Positions 35,312-44,495 are shown, counted from the first letter of the stretch. The stretch: DNA of 64,000 nucleotides from Gammaproteobacteria bacterium (GCA_021151835.1 JAGKWO010000015.1:33184-97183), one strand, 5' to 3'. Notes: generated from the letters alone by a model not told the origin. Translations and numbers: made by a program.

Positions 35312-36451
35312 TTATTTATTGGCAAAAAAATTATGTATTTTTTCAGCCTCCACCAACGTATCCGCGCGCCCCAATTCTATTAATTCCGTAATAAATTCTT
35401 GCGAAAACAATAAATAACTTGCCGCTGTAGCACCGCCACCTTTTGCCGTGGAACCGGTGGCGCGCATAAAAAAGCGCAAGCTTTTTGGCAAATAACGCAC
35501 ATTGCGTCCCGCAATACTATCGATGGGCAACGACGGTGAAATCACCATGTTTTCTACTGGTCGCAAATAAATTCCTTCCTTGATCCGCTGCTCCTCAGGA
35601 ATTAATTTGAGCAAATTGTTCATCCGCTCCAAATGCTCCAGATCACTTTCCATTGCATCCACAAATGCACTGTTAAACAAGTGTCCGACTATTTGGCCCA
35701 TGGAGGGCGAGTGCCGATGTGGGACACGGCGATTGGCTTTGACTGCGGTGCGGTTACCACTCACACCGATTACAAATAAAGAATCCGCCCCCAGATGCAA
35801 CGCGGGGCTCATCGGTGCGAGCTGACGCAAGGCACCATCGCCAAAATATTCACGATTAATACGCACTGCGGGAAAAATGGTGGGAATTGCCGAAGAAGCG
35901 AGCAAATGCTCCAGGCGTAAATGGGTAGGCACACCGGCGCGACGATAACGATTCCATCCTTGTAAATCCGGGTGTCCCTGGAAAAAACTCACCGAGTGGC
36001 CCGAGGTATAACCCATTGCCGAGACACTAACGGCGAGTAGCTTGCCCGAGCTGATTGCGCCATTGAGGTTTTCAAAATTAATTTTGGAACCCAATAAATT
36101 CCACAGCGGCCCATTATCCAATAACGATAGCGGCCTGCGCCGCCCCATCCCCTCATTCATAAGGGAAAAACCGAGGTAAGCGAGCCCCTTGAAGATATCA
36201 GCCCAGCCATGGAGGTAAACCTGGCCTATTTCCAGGTTTTGCCACATGGTAGCAAGCCCGTTAACCGCCGCTTTGAAATTCCCCGGATGCGCAGCAATCG
36301 CCAGGGCATTGATTGCTCCGGCCGATGTGCCACAAATAATAGGAAAAGGATTGTCGATATCGGCAGGCAGAATTTCCGCCAGCGCTTTTAACACTCCCAC
36401 CTGATAGGCAGCACGAGCGCCACCGCCCGATAAAATCAACGCGCGCTTCAT
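35312..36451 (-). CDS. Patatin-like phospholipase
   Basis: 379 residues. The oxyanion motif SGGGARAAYQVGVL, nucleophile elbow GTSAGAINAL (Ser in GxSxG) and the catalytic Asp in DGALRQLAP are all in place, so the enzyme should be an active cytoplasmic or membrane-associated acyl hydrolase. About 100 extra residues after the dyad (DSIAGRNVRYLPKSLRFFMRA) resemble long bacterial patatins. Its ATG lies three bases past the fadD stop, so it is the third gene of an acyl-CoA dehydrogenase/fadD/patatin operon. It could release fatty acids for the two upstream enzymes. Confidence 0.92.
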   Translation of the reverse strand: MKRALILSGGGARAAYQVGVLKALAEILPADIDNPFPIICGTSAGAINALAIAAHPGNFKAAVNGLATMWQNLEIGQVYLHGWADIFKGLAYLGFSLMNEGMGRRRPLSLLDNGPLWNLLGSKINFENLNGAISSGKLLAVSVSAMGYTSGHSVSFFQGHPDLQGWNRYRRAGVPTHLRLEHLLASSAIPTIFPAVRINREYFGDGALRQLAPMSPALHLGADSLFVIGVSGNRTAVKANRRVPHRHSPSMGQIVGHLFNSAFVDAMESDLEHLERMNNLLKLIPEEQRIKEGIYLRPVENMVISPSLPIDSIAGRNVRYLPKSLRFFMRATGSTAKGGGATAASYLLFSQEFITELIELGRADTLVEAEKIHNFFANK

Positions 36452-36454
36452 AAA

Positions 36455-38086
36455 TTATTTCTTGGCGTTTTTGGCAATTTCCTGATCGCGCAATTCACGT
36501 CGTAAAATTTTTCCGACATTGGTTTTCGGCAATTCCTTACGAAACTCGATTTGATGAGGAACCTTGTAAGCCGTTAAGGTTTCCTTTGCATATTTACGCA
36601 CTTGCTCAATGGTCAGCGACTCATTGGCAGTAACAATAAATGCTTTAACAATTTCGCTGCCTTCACCATCCGGTACACCGACAATCGCCACTTCAACGAT
36701 ATCGGGATGATTACTTAACGCATCTTCAACTTCATTTGGAAATACTTTAAAACCGCTAACGTTGATCATGTCTTTTTTACGATCAACAATTTTAATAAAG
36801 CCATCCGGTTGAATTACCGCAATGTCCCCCGTTTTAAACCACCCTTCGCTATCAATAACTTCAGCGGTGGCATCGGGGCGCTGCCAATAACCTTTCATAA
36901 CTTGCGGGCCGCGCACACACAATTCGCCTGCCTCACCGGTTGGAAGACTATTATTGTTTTCGTCAATCACTTTGGTTTCGGTATCAATAAGCGGCAAACC
37001 CACAGTACCCTGCTGTACATTTTCCAACGGGTTATTGGACACCACAGGCGAAGTTTCAGTTAAACCATATCCTTCACTAATGGGAGCCCTGGTGACTTCC
37101 TGCCAATGCCGCGCTGTTTCTGCTGTCAGCGCCATTCCGCCCGAACAGGTCAAACGCAAGTTGCTGAAATCCAGCCTGGCAAAATCGGGGTTGCGCATTA
37201 ATGCATTGAATAACGTATTTAATCCCACAAAAAAAGTGAACGGATTACGCTGTAAGGTCTTTACGAAACCGGGGATATCGCGGGGGTTGGGAATTAATAA
37301 ACTGTGGTTACCCAATTCCACTGCCGAGGTGCAATGGATAGTAAAAGAATAAATGTGATACAGGGGCAAAGGGGCTACGTAAACCTCCTGTTTGGGACGA
37401 AAAACATTTTTCATCCGCTCGTTCAGTTGCGCCATATTTGCCACAAGGTTGCGATGAGTAAGCATCGCACCTTTTGCCACACCGGTTGTTCCACCGGTGT
37501 ATTGCAACACGGCAATATCAGCCGGAGTTTGGGGAACTGGTTGCCAGGGTTTGGAAGGCAATGACAACGCTTTATTTAACGCAATCTGTTGCGGGAATGA
37601 AAAAGGCGGCACCAATTTTTTCAGATATTTAACCGCAAAATTTAACAAAACCCGTTTTAACGGCGAATGCAAATCAGCAAGTTCAGTAACAATTACCTGT
37701 TCTACTTTGGTTTCACCAATAATGGCTGCCGCATTTTTGGCAATATTTGCCAAAACAATCAGCGCCTTCGCACCCGAATCATTTAATTGATGTTTTATTT
37801 CATGCGCTGTGTAAAGCGGATTGGTATTAACAACCACCAGGCCGGCGCGTAGCGCACCGAAAACCACCACGGGGTACTGCAAAACATTGGGTAATTGAAC
37901 GGCAATCCTGTCACCCGGTTGCAATTGGGTGTGCTGTTGCAAATAAGCGGCAAAACGCCCTGAAAGATGGTCCAACTCGGCATAGGTCAGTGTGTGTCCC
38001 ATACAAGTGAATGCTTTACAGTCCGCGAATTGTTTACAGGATTGCGCAAATACTTCCGCGAGAGTTCTGTCGTAATTCAGCGACAT
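36455..38086 (-). CDS. fadD: Long-chain fatty acid-CoA ligase
   Basis: 543 residues. AMP-binding motif LQYTGGTTGVAKGAMLTHRN region, GYGLTETSP, GWFKTGDIAVIQPDGFI and the C-terminal KVFPNEVEDALSNHPDIVEVA with the final GKILRRELRD lysine loop are present. It activates fatty acids to acyl-CoA at the inner membrane. It is placed between acyl-CoA dehydrogenase (33 bases upstream) and patatin (3 bases downstream). Length and motifs match FadD, though a medium-chain specificity cannot be excluded. Confidence 0.93.
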   Translation of the reverse strand: MSLNYDRTLAEVFAQSCKQFADCKAFTCMGHTLTYAELDHLSGRFAAYLQQHTQLQPGDRIAVQLPNVLQYPVVVFGALRAGLVVVNTNPLYTAHEIKHQLNDSGAKALIVLANIAKNAAAIIGETKVEQVIVTELADLHSPLKRVLLNFAVKYLKKLVPPFSFPQQIALNKALSLPSKPWQPVPQTPADIAVLQYTGGTTGVAKGAMLTHRNLVANMAQLNERMKNVFRPKQEVYVAPLPLYHIYSFTIHCTSAVELGNHSLLIPNPRDIPGFVKTLQRNPFTFFVGLNTLFNALMRNPDFARLDFSNLRLTCSGGMALTAETARHWQEVTRAPISEGYGLTETSPVVSNNPLENVQQGTVGLPLIDTETKVIDENNNSLPTGEAGELCVRGPQVMKGYWQRPDATAEVIDSEGWFKTGDIAVIQPDGFIKIVDRKKDMINVSGFKVFPNEVEDALSNHPDIVEVAIVGVPDGEGSEIVKAFIVTANESLTIEQVRKYAKETLTAYKVPHQIEFRKELPKTNVGKILRRELRDQEIAKNAKK

Positions 38087-38119
38087 GTATATATCTCCAC
38101 TATTGTTATGGTAATTCGT

Positions 38120-39910
38120 TTAGAAACTATCATCGGGCAAACTCATTAAATTATCTGCACCCGATTTAATTGCCTGGACCAGCGCCGCCGTGCGCGGCAA
38201 CATACGCGCAAAATAAAAATCTGCCGACGCTAATTTCGCCTGGTAAAAACTCGCATCTTGCGGCGCCGCCACCAATTGCGAACGCGCGACTTTTTCAGCC
38301 CTGAGCCACAAATAAGCGAGCACAAGATAGCCCGAATACATTAGATAATCCACCGCCGCAGCGCCGATTTCATCCGGGTTTTGCTGTGCTTTGTCCGTTA
38401 TAGTTAAACTTAATTCCAGCCACTCCTGATTGAGTGTAGTCAATTGTGCCGCATGTGGCGCCAATTGCCTGTTAGTCGCACAACCAGAGCAAAATTCATT
38501 CACTTCATCAATCAATACCGCAAGGGCTTTACTTCCTGAGCCGATAATTTTACGCCCCAGCAGATCCAGCGCCTGGATACCGGTCGTACCCTCATAGAGG
38601 GTAGCGATACGGCAGTCGCGCAGGTTCTGCTCCAATCCCCATTCGCGAATATAACCGTGCCCGCCCAGGCATTGCAGTGCAAGATTGGCAGATTCAAAAC
38701 CGGCCTCCGTACTGAAGGCTTTTACGATGGGAGTGAGCACTCCCGATAAGTCATTCGCCCGGTTGCTGGTATCAGGGTCGGTAGCATGCTGGCTGATATC
38801 CATTTTTAACGCAGAAAAGTAGCAGAGCATGCGAATGCCCTCAACCAGGACTTTCTGCGTAAATAGCATGCGCCGGACATCCGGGTGAACAATTATCGGA
38901 TCAGCTGCTTTTTCCGGATATCGAGGCCCGCTTGCTGCGCGCATTTGCAGCCGTTCACGCGCATAGCGCCGGGCTGTTTGATAGCCAAGCTCGCCGTGCG
39001 CCAGGCCTTGCAACCCCGATCCGATCCGGGCCAGGTTCATAAAGGTAAACATCTGGTTGAGGCCTTTGTTGATATCGCCAAGCAGCCAACCGGTAGCTCC
39101 ATCAAAATTAAGCACGCAGGTAGCATTACCGTGGATGCCCATTTTGTGTTCGATCGCAGAACAATTGATGTTGTTTTGTGCAAGCAGTTCACCGGTGTCA
39201 CTGACAAGAATTTTTGGTACCACAAATAGCGAAATGCCTTTGGTTCCCGGCGGCGCATCCGGCAAGCGGGCGAGCACGATATGGATGATGTTTTCGGCCA
39301 GGTCATGATCACCGGACGAAATGAAAATTTTGGTACCGGTAATTTTATAGCTACCATCAGCGCAGGCTTCAGCCCTGGTTTTCAAGAGGCCCAGGTCACT
39401 GCCAGCCTGGGCTTCTGTCAGGCACATGGTTCCGGTCCAGCGACCTGAAATCAGCGATGGCAAATACTGTTGTTTCTGGCGGAGGCTGCCGTGGGTTTCG
39501 ATGGTATGCATGGCGCCCTGGGACAGCCCTACATACATCCCCCACGCCCAATTAGGTGTTCCCAGGATTTCACTCAGCACAATACCCAGGGATTGCGGAA
39601 GACCCTGCCCGCCATACAGTGTCGAGCGCGATAAGGTTGGCCAACCGGCGGCACAATAGTGCTGATAGGCCTCTTTGAATCCCGGTGGAGTAATTACCTT
39701 ACCATCAATAAGCTGGCAACCCGCCCTATCGCCCAATGGGCCCAGCGGCGCAAGTACAGTTTCGGAAAAACGTGCAGCCTCGGCCAGAAACGCATTGGCC
39801 AATTCAGCATCCAATGCCGGATGGCCGATTACCGAGCAGTGATGGGAGTAATCCAGCAGCTCAAAAAGTGCAAAGTTGATATCGCGTAGAGGCGTTTGGT
39901 AATTGCTCAT
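38120..39910 (-). CDS. Acyl-CoA dehydrogenase (long form with C-terminal extension)
   Basis: 596 residues from the ATG at 39910, chosen because relatives start MSxYxxPLRDxxF; an upstream TTG would add six residues. Core motifs are MCLTEAQAGSDLGLLKT, KIFISSGDHD, ARIGSGLQGLAHGELGYQ, LQCLGGHGYIREWGLEQNLRDCRIATLYEGTTGIQALDLLGRK in parts; the glutamate in YEGTT is the usual catalytic base. The C-terminal 130 residues are the extra domain of roughly 600-residue members. It performs the first beta-oxidation step with FAD. First gene of the fadD/patatin operon. Confidence 0.92.
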   Translation of the reverse strand: MSNYQTPLRDINFALFELLDYSHHCSVIGHPALDAELANAFLAEAARFSETVLAPLGPLGDRAGCQLIDGKVITPPGFKEAYQHYCAAGWPTLSRSTLYGGQGLPQSLGIVLSEILGTPNWAWGMYVGLSQGAMHTIETHGSLRQKQQYLPSLISGRWTGTMCLTEAQAGSDLGLLKTRAEACADGSYKITGTKIFISSGDHDLAENIIHIVLARLPDAPPGTKGISLFVVPKILVSDTGELLAQNNINCSAIEHKMGIHGNATCVLNFDGATGWLLGDINKGLNQMFTFMNLARIGSGLQGLAHGELGYQTARRYARERLQMRAASGPRYPEKAADPIIVHPDVRRMLFTQKVLVEGIRMLCYFSALKMDISQHATDPDTSNRANDLSGVLTPIVKAFSTEAGFESANLALQCLGGHGYIREWGLEQNLRDCRIATLYEGTTGIQALDLLGRKIIGSGSKALAVLIDEVNEFCSGCATNRQLAPHAAQLTTLNQEWLELSLTITDKAQQNPDEIGAAAVDYLMYSGYLVLAYLWLRAEKVARSQLVAAPQDASFYQAKLASADFYFARMLPRTAALVQAIKSGADNLMSLPDDSF

Positions 39911-40087
39911 CCTTAACCACCGGGACAATGCCCATCGAGAAATAAATACCGTGAGAGAATTTAACCGTTAAATCCCTAAAGGCTCGTACTAAAACAATGA
40001 GTCGTTAGGCGCCTTATTTACGTATGTCATTTTTATGTCAGATGATTCAAGAAGTATAGCTACAAAGAACTAATAGTTATGAATTGC

Positions 40088-40660
40088 TTAACACTTCACT
40101 CCAGTTACCTTATTCACCAGATATAGAAGACGGGCGGTAACAGCCGCAGTAAATCCCCAGATTTCATATTCCTGATAATGGTAGACGGGAATTTTGTAAC
40201 TGCGACCCTCCCGCTCAAAGACATCCTCGCGAACCATAATCCCCTGCTCAAACACTGATAAAGGCACCATGAAAATGGAATCAAGCTCGGAAAGCGAAGC
40301 CACTAAGGGATAACTCGCATCAAAGCTTGCAACGAACGGAGTCACCCGTGTTCCTGCGCGCGTATAAGCCTCGGGCAACCGCCCTAAAACCTGAACTTCA
40401 TTTGCAGGGAGCCCGATTTCCTCCTCCATTTCACGCAATGCAGTCGCTAGTAAATCGCTATCGCCCGGCTCGCGCATGCCACCGGGGAAACAAACTTCAC
40501 CGGGATGATTATGTAAATGCAATGCACGTTTGGTAAAAAGCAGGGCAGGAGTATCACCACGGCTTAACAGCAAAATAACTGCAGCATGGGACTCACTTGC
40601 TGCGGAACCCGGGAAGCCGGATAACTCGTCGGAGAGCGCATTGAATAAGGACAAGCTCAT
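40088..40660 (-). CDS. NUDIX hydrolase, CoA pyrophosphatase-like
   Basis: 190 residues from the ATG at 40660, with GGAGG seven bases upstream. The NUDIX box is complete (GGMREPGDSDLLATALREMEEEIGL, in the pattern GX5EX7REUXEEXGU) and is preceded by LHNHPGEVCFPGG, the extra motif of CoA-diphosphatase members (NudL/Nudt7 type). The likely reaction is cleavage of CoA or acyl-CoA to phosphopantetheine and 3',5'-ADP. Its ATG overlaps the stop of the NIF3-like gene (ATGA), so they are coupled. Confidence 0.88.
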   Translation of the reverse strand: MSLSLFNALSDELSGFPGSAASESHAAVILLLSRGDTPALLFTKRALHLHNHPGEVCFPGGMREPGDSDLLATALREMEEEIGLPANEVQVLGRLPEAYTRAGTRVTPFVASFDASYPLVASLSELDSIFMVPLSVFEQGIMVREDVFEREGRSYKIPVYHYQEYEIWGFTAAVTARLLYLVNKVTGVKC

Positions 40661-40980
40661 TTTCCGGCCTCCACAGCAACAAGGTGCCACACATCAAATG
40701 CCGGTTCTTCATAGGGATGTGCGGCGCGCAATGCAGCTACTGCGGCTTGAATAAACTCATCAGCACACACCATTTCCACCCGATACTCAGGTAAGGTTTC
40801 AAGCTGACCACTATTACCAATGTAAGGATTTGCGCCAGGTAGTGGACGGAATTGCCCACTACCTGGCACTTGCCAGCAGCATTGGTCATAGTTGCCAATG
40901 CGTCCTGCGCCAGCAGAAAAAACAGCGGTTTTTACTTGTTCGAGATGGGATTCGGGAACAAAGAAGACCAGTTTGTACAT
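40657..40980 (-). CDS. NIF3-like small protein (YqfO/CutA-like fold)
   Basis: 107 residues. YKLVFFVPESHLEQVKTAVF, GAGRIGNYDQCCW, GQFRPLPGANPYIG and RVEMVCADEFIQAAVAALRAAHPYEEPAF-type sequence match the inserted domain of NIF3 proteins, here as a stand-alone protein, common in gammaproteobacteria. The motif AHPYEEPAFDV is typical. Biochemical role unknown; a metal- or nucleotide-binding regulator is plausible. It lies 39 bases after serA and overlaps the NUDIX gene by four. Confidence 0.88.
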   Translation of the reverse strand: MYKLVFFVPESHLEQVKTAVFSAGAGRIGNYDQCCWQVPGSGQFRPLPGANPYIGNSGQLETLPEYRVEMVCADEFIQAAVAALRAAHPYEEPAFDVWHLVAVEAGK

Positions 40981-41019
40981 CTACCCTGCCCCCGAATTTT
41001 CGAATTGAAAAGATAAAAA

Positions 41020-42195
41020 TTAAATTACGCGCACCGCAATTACATGCTCAACTTTAGCCAGGGCAGCTATAACGGTTGCCGCCGGAGCTTGCTCAACATC
41101 GATAATGTTGTAAGCAACATCGCCACGGCTTTTGTTCACCATGTCGATCACGTTGACTTTATTATCAGCCAACACAGAAAGCACATGCCCAAGAACACCG
41201 GACACATTCTCATTGGAGAAAGTAATACGCGCACCGATATTTTGGTTGCGATCCATAGATACGGCCGGGAAATTCACGGAATTTCTAATATTGCCGTTTT
41301 CCAGGTAATCCACCAATTGATCCGCAGCCATAATTGCGCAATTTTCTTCAGCTTCTTCAGTACTGGCACCGATATGCGGCATCGCCAATACATCATTGCG
41401 ATTGAGCAGGATGGGCTCGGGGAAATCGCAAATATATTTGCCCAAATGGCCGGCATCGAGGCTCTCTACTACCGCATGTGCATCAACAATCGCTTCACGG
41501 GCAAAGTTCAACAACACCGCGCCTTTTTTGCATACTTTCAACGTATCAGCATTAATCAAATGCTTGGTCGCCGGAATCGCTGGCACATGCAAGGTGATGT
41601 AATCAGAACGGGCCAATAACGATTGCAGGTTTTCCATCCGGCCAACCTGGTTTGGCAAACGCCATGCAGCCTCAACAGACAACGCCGGATCAAAACCCAC
41701 GACATTCATTCCCAATGCGAGTGCGGCATCGGCGATCAGGGAGCCAATTGCACCCAAGCCAACGATACCCAGGGTTTTTCCCTGGACTTCCATCCCGGCA
41801 AAGTTGGATTTTTCTTTCTCAAGCAACTTGGACATTTCATCAGCATCGGTCATATGCGTTAAACCATTCACATAATTCATGCCGGAAACAATACCGCGCG
41901 ATCCCAATAACATCCCCGCCAATACCAATTCCTTAACCGCATTCGCGTTAGCGCCGGGAGAGTTAAATACCACCACACCTTTTTTGGTGTATTCCTCAAC
42001 GGGAACGTTATTGGTACCGGCACCGGCGCGCGCAACGGCTTTTACCGATTCAGGCAGCGCTTCACCATGCAATTTATGACTGCGGAGGATGTAAGCGTCA
42101 GGGGCGCCAATATCACTGGCTACTTCGTAATTTTCGCGCGGGAAACGATTAAGGCCTTTTACAGAAATTGCATTGTAGGTTTTTATTTTAAACAT
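41020..42195 (-). CDS. serA: D-3-phosphoglycerate dehydrogenase
   Basis: 391 residues from the ATG at 42195 (GAGG nine bases upstream). NAD-binding GIVGLGAIGSLIADAA, catalytic Arg in VARAGAGTNNV, Glu and His regions (FAREAIVDAHAV, MPHIGASTEEAE), and a C-terminal ACT domain (NKVNVIDMVNKSRGDVAYNIID). It makes 3-phosphohydroxypyruvate, the first step of serine synthesis. At 391 residues it is of the short type with one ACT domain. It follows serC, with a hairpin between them. Confidence 0.93.
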   Translation of the reverse strand: MFKIKTYNAISVKGLNRFPRENYEVASDIGAPDAYILRSHKLHGEALPESVKAVARAGAGTNNVPVEEYTKKGVVVFNSPGANANAVKELVLAGMLLGSRGIVSGMNYVNGLTHMTDADEMSKLLEKEKSNFAGMEVQGKTLGIVGLGAIGSLIADAALALGMNVVGFDPALSVEAAWRLPNQVGRMENLQSLLARSDYITLHVPAIPATKHLINADTLKVCKKGAVLLNFAREAIVDAHAVVESLDAGHLGKYICDFPEPILLNRNDVLAMPHIGASTEEAEENCAIMAADQLVDYLENGNIRNSVNFPAVSMDRNQNIGARITFSNENVSGVLGHVLSVLADNKVNVIDMVNKSRGDVAYNIIDVEQAPAATVIAALAKVEHVIAVRVI

Positions 42196-42218
42196 GGTCT
42201 TCTTCCTCAAATCTGCTA

Positions 42219-42246
42219 ACAAAAAGGCCGTGTAAAAACACGGCCT
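42219..42246 (-). terminator. Intrinsic terminator or attenuator between serC and serA
   Basis: AGGCCGTGT / ACACGGCCT around a short U-rich loop, followed on the minus strand by T5. It lies 22 bases past the serC stop and would reduce serA expression from the serC promoter. Confidence 0.7.
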
Positions 42247-42267
42247 GAGTCGTTACATCAATCAATA

Positions 42268-43383
42268 TCAAGCGGCGGTGACTTCGTTGTACGCCCAGGT
42301 TAACCAAGGCAATACAGCTTCAAGGTCTTCCGCACCAACGGTTGCACCAGCCCAGAAGCGCAAACCCGGTGGTGCATCGCGGTAAGCGCCAATGTCATAG
42401 GCCACACCTTCTTTATCCAGCAATTTGATCAAGGCTTTCACCTGATCCGGCGTTGCTTTCAAGGTGAAACACACACTGGTATTTGACAGGGTTTCCGGCG
42501 TCTGCGCCAAAAAATCGATCCAGTCATTGGCAGCTACAAATCGCTTCAGCACGTCCAGGTTGGCATTGGAGCGGGCGATGGTTTCTTTCACACCACCGAT
42601 AGAGCGAACCCAATCCAATGCATCCAGGTAATCAGCAACGGCCAGCATAGATGGGGTATTGATTGTGTCGCCTTTGAAAATGCCTTCCTGCAATTTTCCA
42701 CCGCTGGTCATGCGGAACAATTTCGGCATCGGCCAGCTTGGCTTATAGGTTTCCAGGCGCTCAACCGCGCGCGGACTCAGGATCAGCATACCGTGGGCAC
42801 CTTCGCCACCGAGTACTTTTTGCCAGCTGTAGGTGATTACGTCGAGCTTGTCCCAGGGCAGGTCCATCGCAAATACCGCAGAGGTTGCATCGCAAATAGT
42901 CAGGCCTTTGCGGTCCGCGGGAATCCAGTCGCCGTTGGGCACTTTCACACCGGACGTGGTGCCGTTCCAGGTGAAAATTACATCGTTATCAAAATTCACT
43001 TTGGACAAATCCGGCAGTAAACCGTAATCCGCTTCATGAGCGTTAACGGTCAATTTCAATTCTTTGGTGGCATCGCTCAACCAGCCTTTACCGAACGATT
43101 CCCATTGCAGGATATCTACGCCGCGCGCGCCCAACAAAGACCACATAGCCATCTCAACAGCACCGGTATCAGAACCGGGAACCACACCTACGCGATAACC
43201 TTCCGGCAAACCGAGCAACTCGGCAGTATCATCACATGCGCGTTGCAACGCTGCCTTACCGATAGTGGAGCGATGAGAGCGGCCAAGGGTAGAAACATCA
43301 AGCTGATCAAGGCTGTAGCCCGGGCGCTTGCTGCAAGGGCCAGATGAGAAATTGGGATTGCGGGGTTTTACGGCTGGCTTCAT
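42268..43383 (-). CDS. serC: Phosphoserine aminotransferase, 371-residue type
   Basis: 371 residues. FSSGPCSKRPGY at the N-terminus, DATSAVFAMDLPW with the PLP-ring Asp, and SWQKVLGGEGAHGML with the PLP lysine. This form resembles the archaeal/alphaproteobacterial SerC rather than the 362-residue E. coli type. It makes phosphoserine from 3-phosphohydroxypyruvate and glutamate. First protein gene of the serC-serA-NIF3-NUDIX run; a candidate small RNA or leader transcript lies 240 bases upstream on the same strand. Confidence 0.92.
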   Translation of the reverse strand: MKPAVKPRNPNFSSGPCSKRPGYSLDQLDVSTLGRSHRSTIGKAALQRACDDTAELLGLPEGYRVGVVPGSDTGAVEMAMWSLLGARGVDILQWESFGKGWLSDATKELKLTVNAHEADYGLLPDLSKVNFDNDVIFTWNGTTSGVKVPNGDWIPADRKGLTICDATSAVFAMDLPWDKLDVITYSWQKVLGGEGAHGMLILSPRAVERLETYKPSWPMPKLFRMTSGGKLQEGIFKGDTINTPSMLAVADYLDALDWVRSIGGVKETIARSNANLDVLKRFVAANDWIDFLAQTPETLSNTSVCFTLKATPDQVKALIKLLDKEGVAYDIGAYRDAPPGLRFWAGATVGAEDLEAVLPWLTWAYNEVTAA

Positions 43384-43623
43384 GGTAATCCTCTAGCTGA
43401 CGGGAAAGCGCGCCTTATAGCTGTAACAGCCTGGCTCGCACAAGGGCCTGCCCGTAACGACTGACTCAGGGCAAACCCGGAAAATTCGGGGCGTCGATTA
43501 TGCCAGCTACGCACCGAATAACCTAGTCAGGAATGCAAGATTTCCGCGCAGAATGAAACACCTGCGCAACCGGAATAAAGCCTCCAGTGGTTACGCTAAC
43601 AGGCGAAAACAAATATCGAAGTT

Positions 43624-43757
43624 AAAAAAAAGCCCTCTGAAATTCAGAGGGCAAGAGGGAGACGTCGATGCATCAACCAGACATCGACGGTGAGAGACCA
43701 TTAACCAGCTTGGAACCTCGATATAAGAGGATTTTCAAGCCCGGAATTCAATCAACT
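43624..43757 (-). ncRNA. Candidate small RNA or serC leader RNA, about 134 nt
   Basis: A complete unit on the minus strand. A strong promoter precedes it. Stem-loop 1 (43708-43740) has GCTTG/CAAGC outside CCTC/GAGG; stem-loop 2 (43663-43689) has a perfect CGTCGATG/CATCGACG stem; stem-loop 3 (43632-43652) is the terminator GCCCTCTGA/TCAGAGGGC followed by T8. No ribosome site plus start codon lies inside. serC begins 240 bases after the terminator, so it could be an attenuated leader, but the distance favours a free small RNA. I do not recognise a known family. Confidence 0.68.
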
Positions 43758-43763
43758 GTGGTT

Positions 43764-43792
43764 ACTTTAAAACCTTATGACAGCGCTGTCAA
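43764..43792 (-). promoter_or_regulatory. Sigma-70-type promoter of the candidate RNA, overlapping a LacI-type operator
   Basis: On the minus strand, TTGACA (43787-43792, consensus) and TAAAGT (43764-43769) are 17 bases apart. The perfect palindrome TGACAGCGCTGTCA (43778-43791), with central CG, covers most of the -35 box and part of the spacer. A LacI/PurR-family repressor bound there would block RNA polymerase. A second half-site-like TGACAGCG lies near 43805. Confidence 0.72.
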
Positions 43793-43829
43793 ACATATTT
43801 TGGGTGACAGCGTAAAAATTATTGGCAAC

Positions 43830-43861
43830 CAGCATATATGTTAGCCCTAACACATATGCTG
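43830..43861. repeat. 32-bp near-perfect palindrome after the lipoprotein gene
   Basis: Arms CAGCATATATGTTAG and CTAACACATATGCTG match except for one internal pair and the centre. It lies 31 bases past the lipoprotein stop on the minus strand. The U-tract beyond it is weak, so it may be a terminator-like stem or a protein-binding site upstream of the small RNA promoter. Confidence 0.6.
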
Positions 43862-43892
43862 ATAACCCAACAAATATTCAGTAGCTCGGGTG

Positions 43893-44495
43893 TTAAGGAG
43901 CGGGAGTAAAGACTATGGAGTCACCACGAGGAAATATCGTTCTGAAACGTTTAACAAAGTCGTCGTTAAACTTGCGACGGTTTTTAGAGACAAGGAGATT
44001 ACCGGAGGTAAATGTCTTCTTGCAGTTCTCATTACCCCTGATACAAAAAGCGGCGGTTTCAATGGGAATTGCAAAGAAGTAATCGGAAAAGTTGTGCTCA
44101 AACTTGCCCATATCCGCTGGCACCACGCGCAATTCGTCGTCACTGTAATAAGCACCTACCAAAAAATAAGCTTGCTTGTCGTCGCGTATCAATGGCTCAC
44201 CGTTAATCCGGAGGCTGGCCATTTCCACACTCACGGCAAGCCTGTGCTTGAAACCGGCAATCATAAATTTGCCTTCAACCAGACGATCAGGTTCACGTAC
44301 CGTGAACTGATACCAGCCGGGCTTATCGGTTTTGTTCAATGCAAGCTGGATATCCTTCTCTTCTGCAACCCATTTGCCTGCAATGGCGTAACGGGATAAA
44401 TCGTCTTCTTGCCCTTCCAATGGCTTGTTCAACAGGTCTTTACATCCGCCTAATAACAACACAAAAACAACAGCAACAAGCCATTTCAAATGCAT
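43893..44495 (-). CDS. Unknown lipoprotein
   Basis: 200 residues from the ATG at 44495, with GAGG eight bases upstream; longer in-frame starts add charged residues before the signal. The signal MHLKWLVAVVFVLLLGGC ends in a type II lipobox (Cys18) followed by K-D. The mature part is a small beta-rich domain (AIAGKWVAEEKDIQLALN, GWYQFTVREPDR, FFAIPIETAAFC) with two cysteines (CIRGNENC) that may form a disulfide. I do not recognise the family. Divergent from the molybdoenzyme gene at 44727. Confidence 0.8.
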   Translation of the reverse strand: MHLKWLVAVVFVLLLGGCKDLLNKPLEGQEDDLSRYAIAGKWVAEEKDIQLALNKTDKPGWYQFTVREPDRLVEGKFMIAGFKHRLAVSVEMASLRINGEPLIRDDKQAYFLVGAYYSDDELRVVPADMGKFEHNFSDYFFAIPIETAAFCIRGNENCKKTFTSGNLLVSKNRRKFNDDFVKRFRTIFPRGDSIVFTPAP

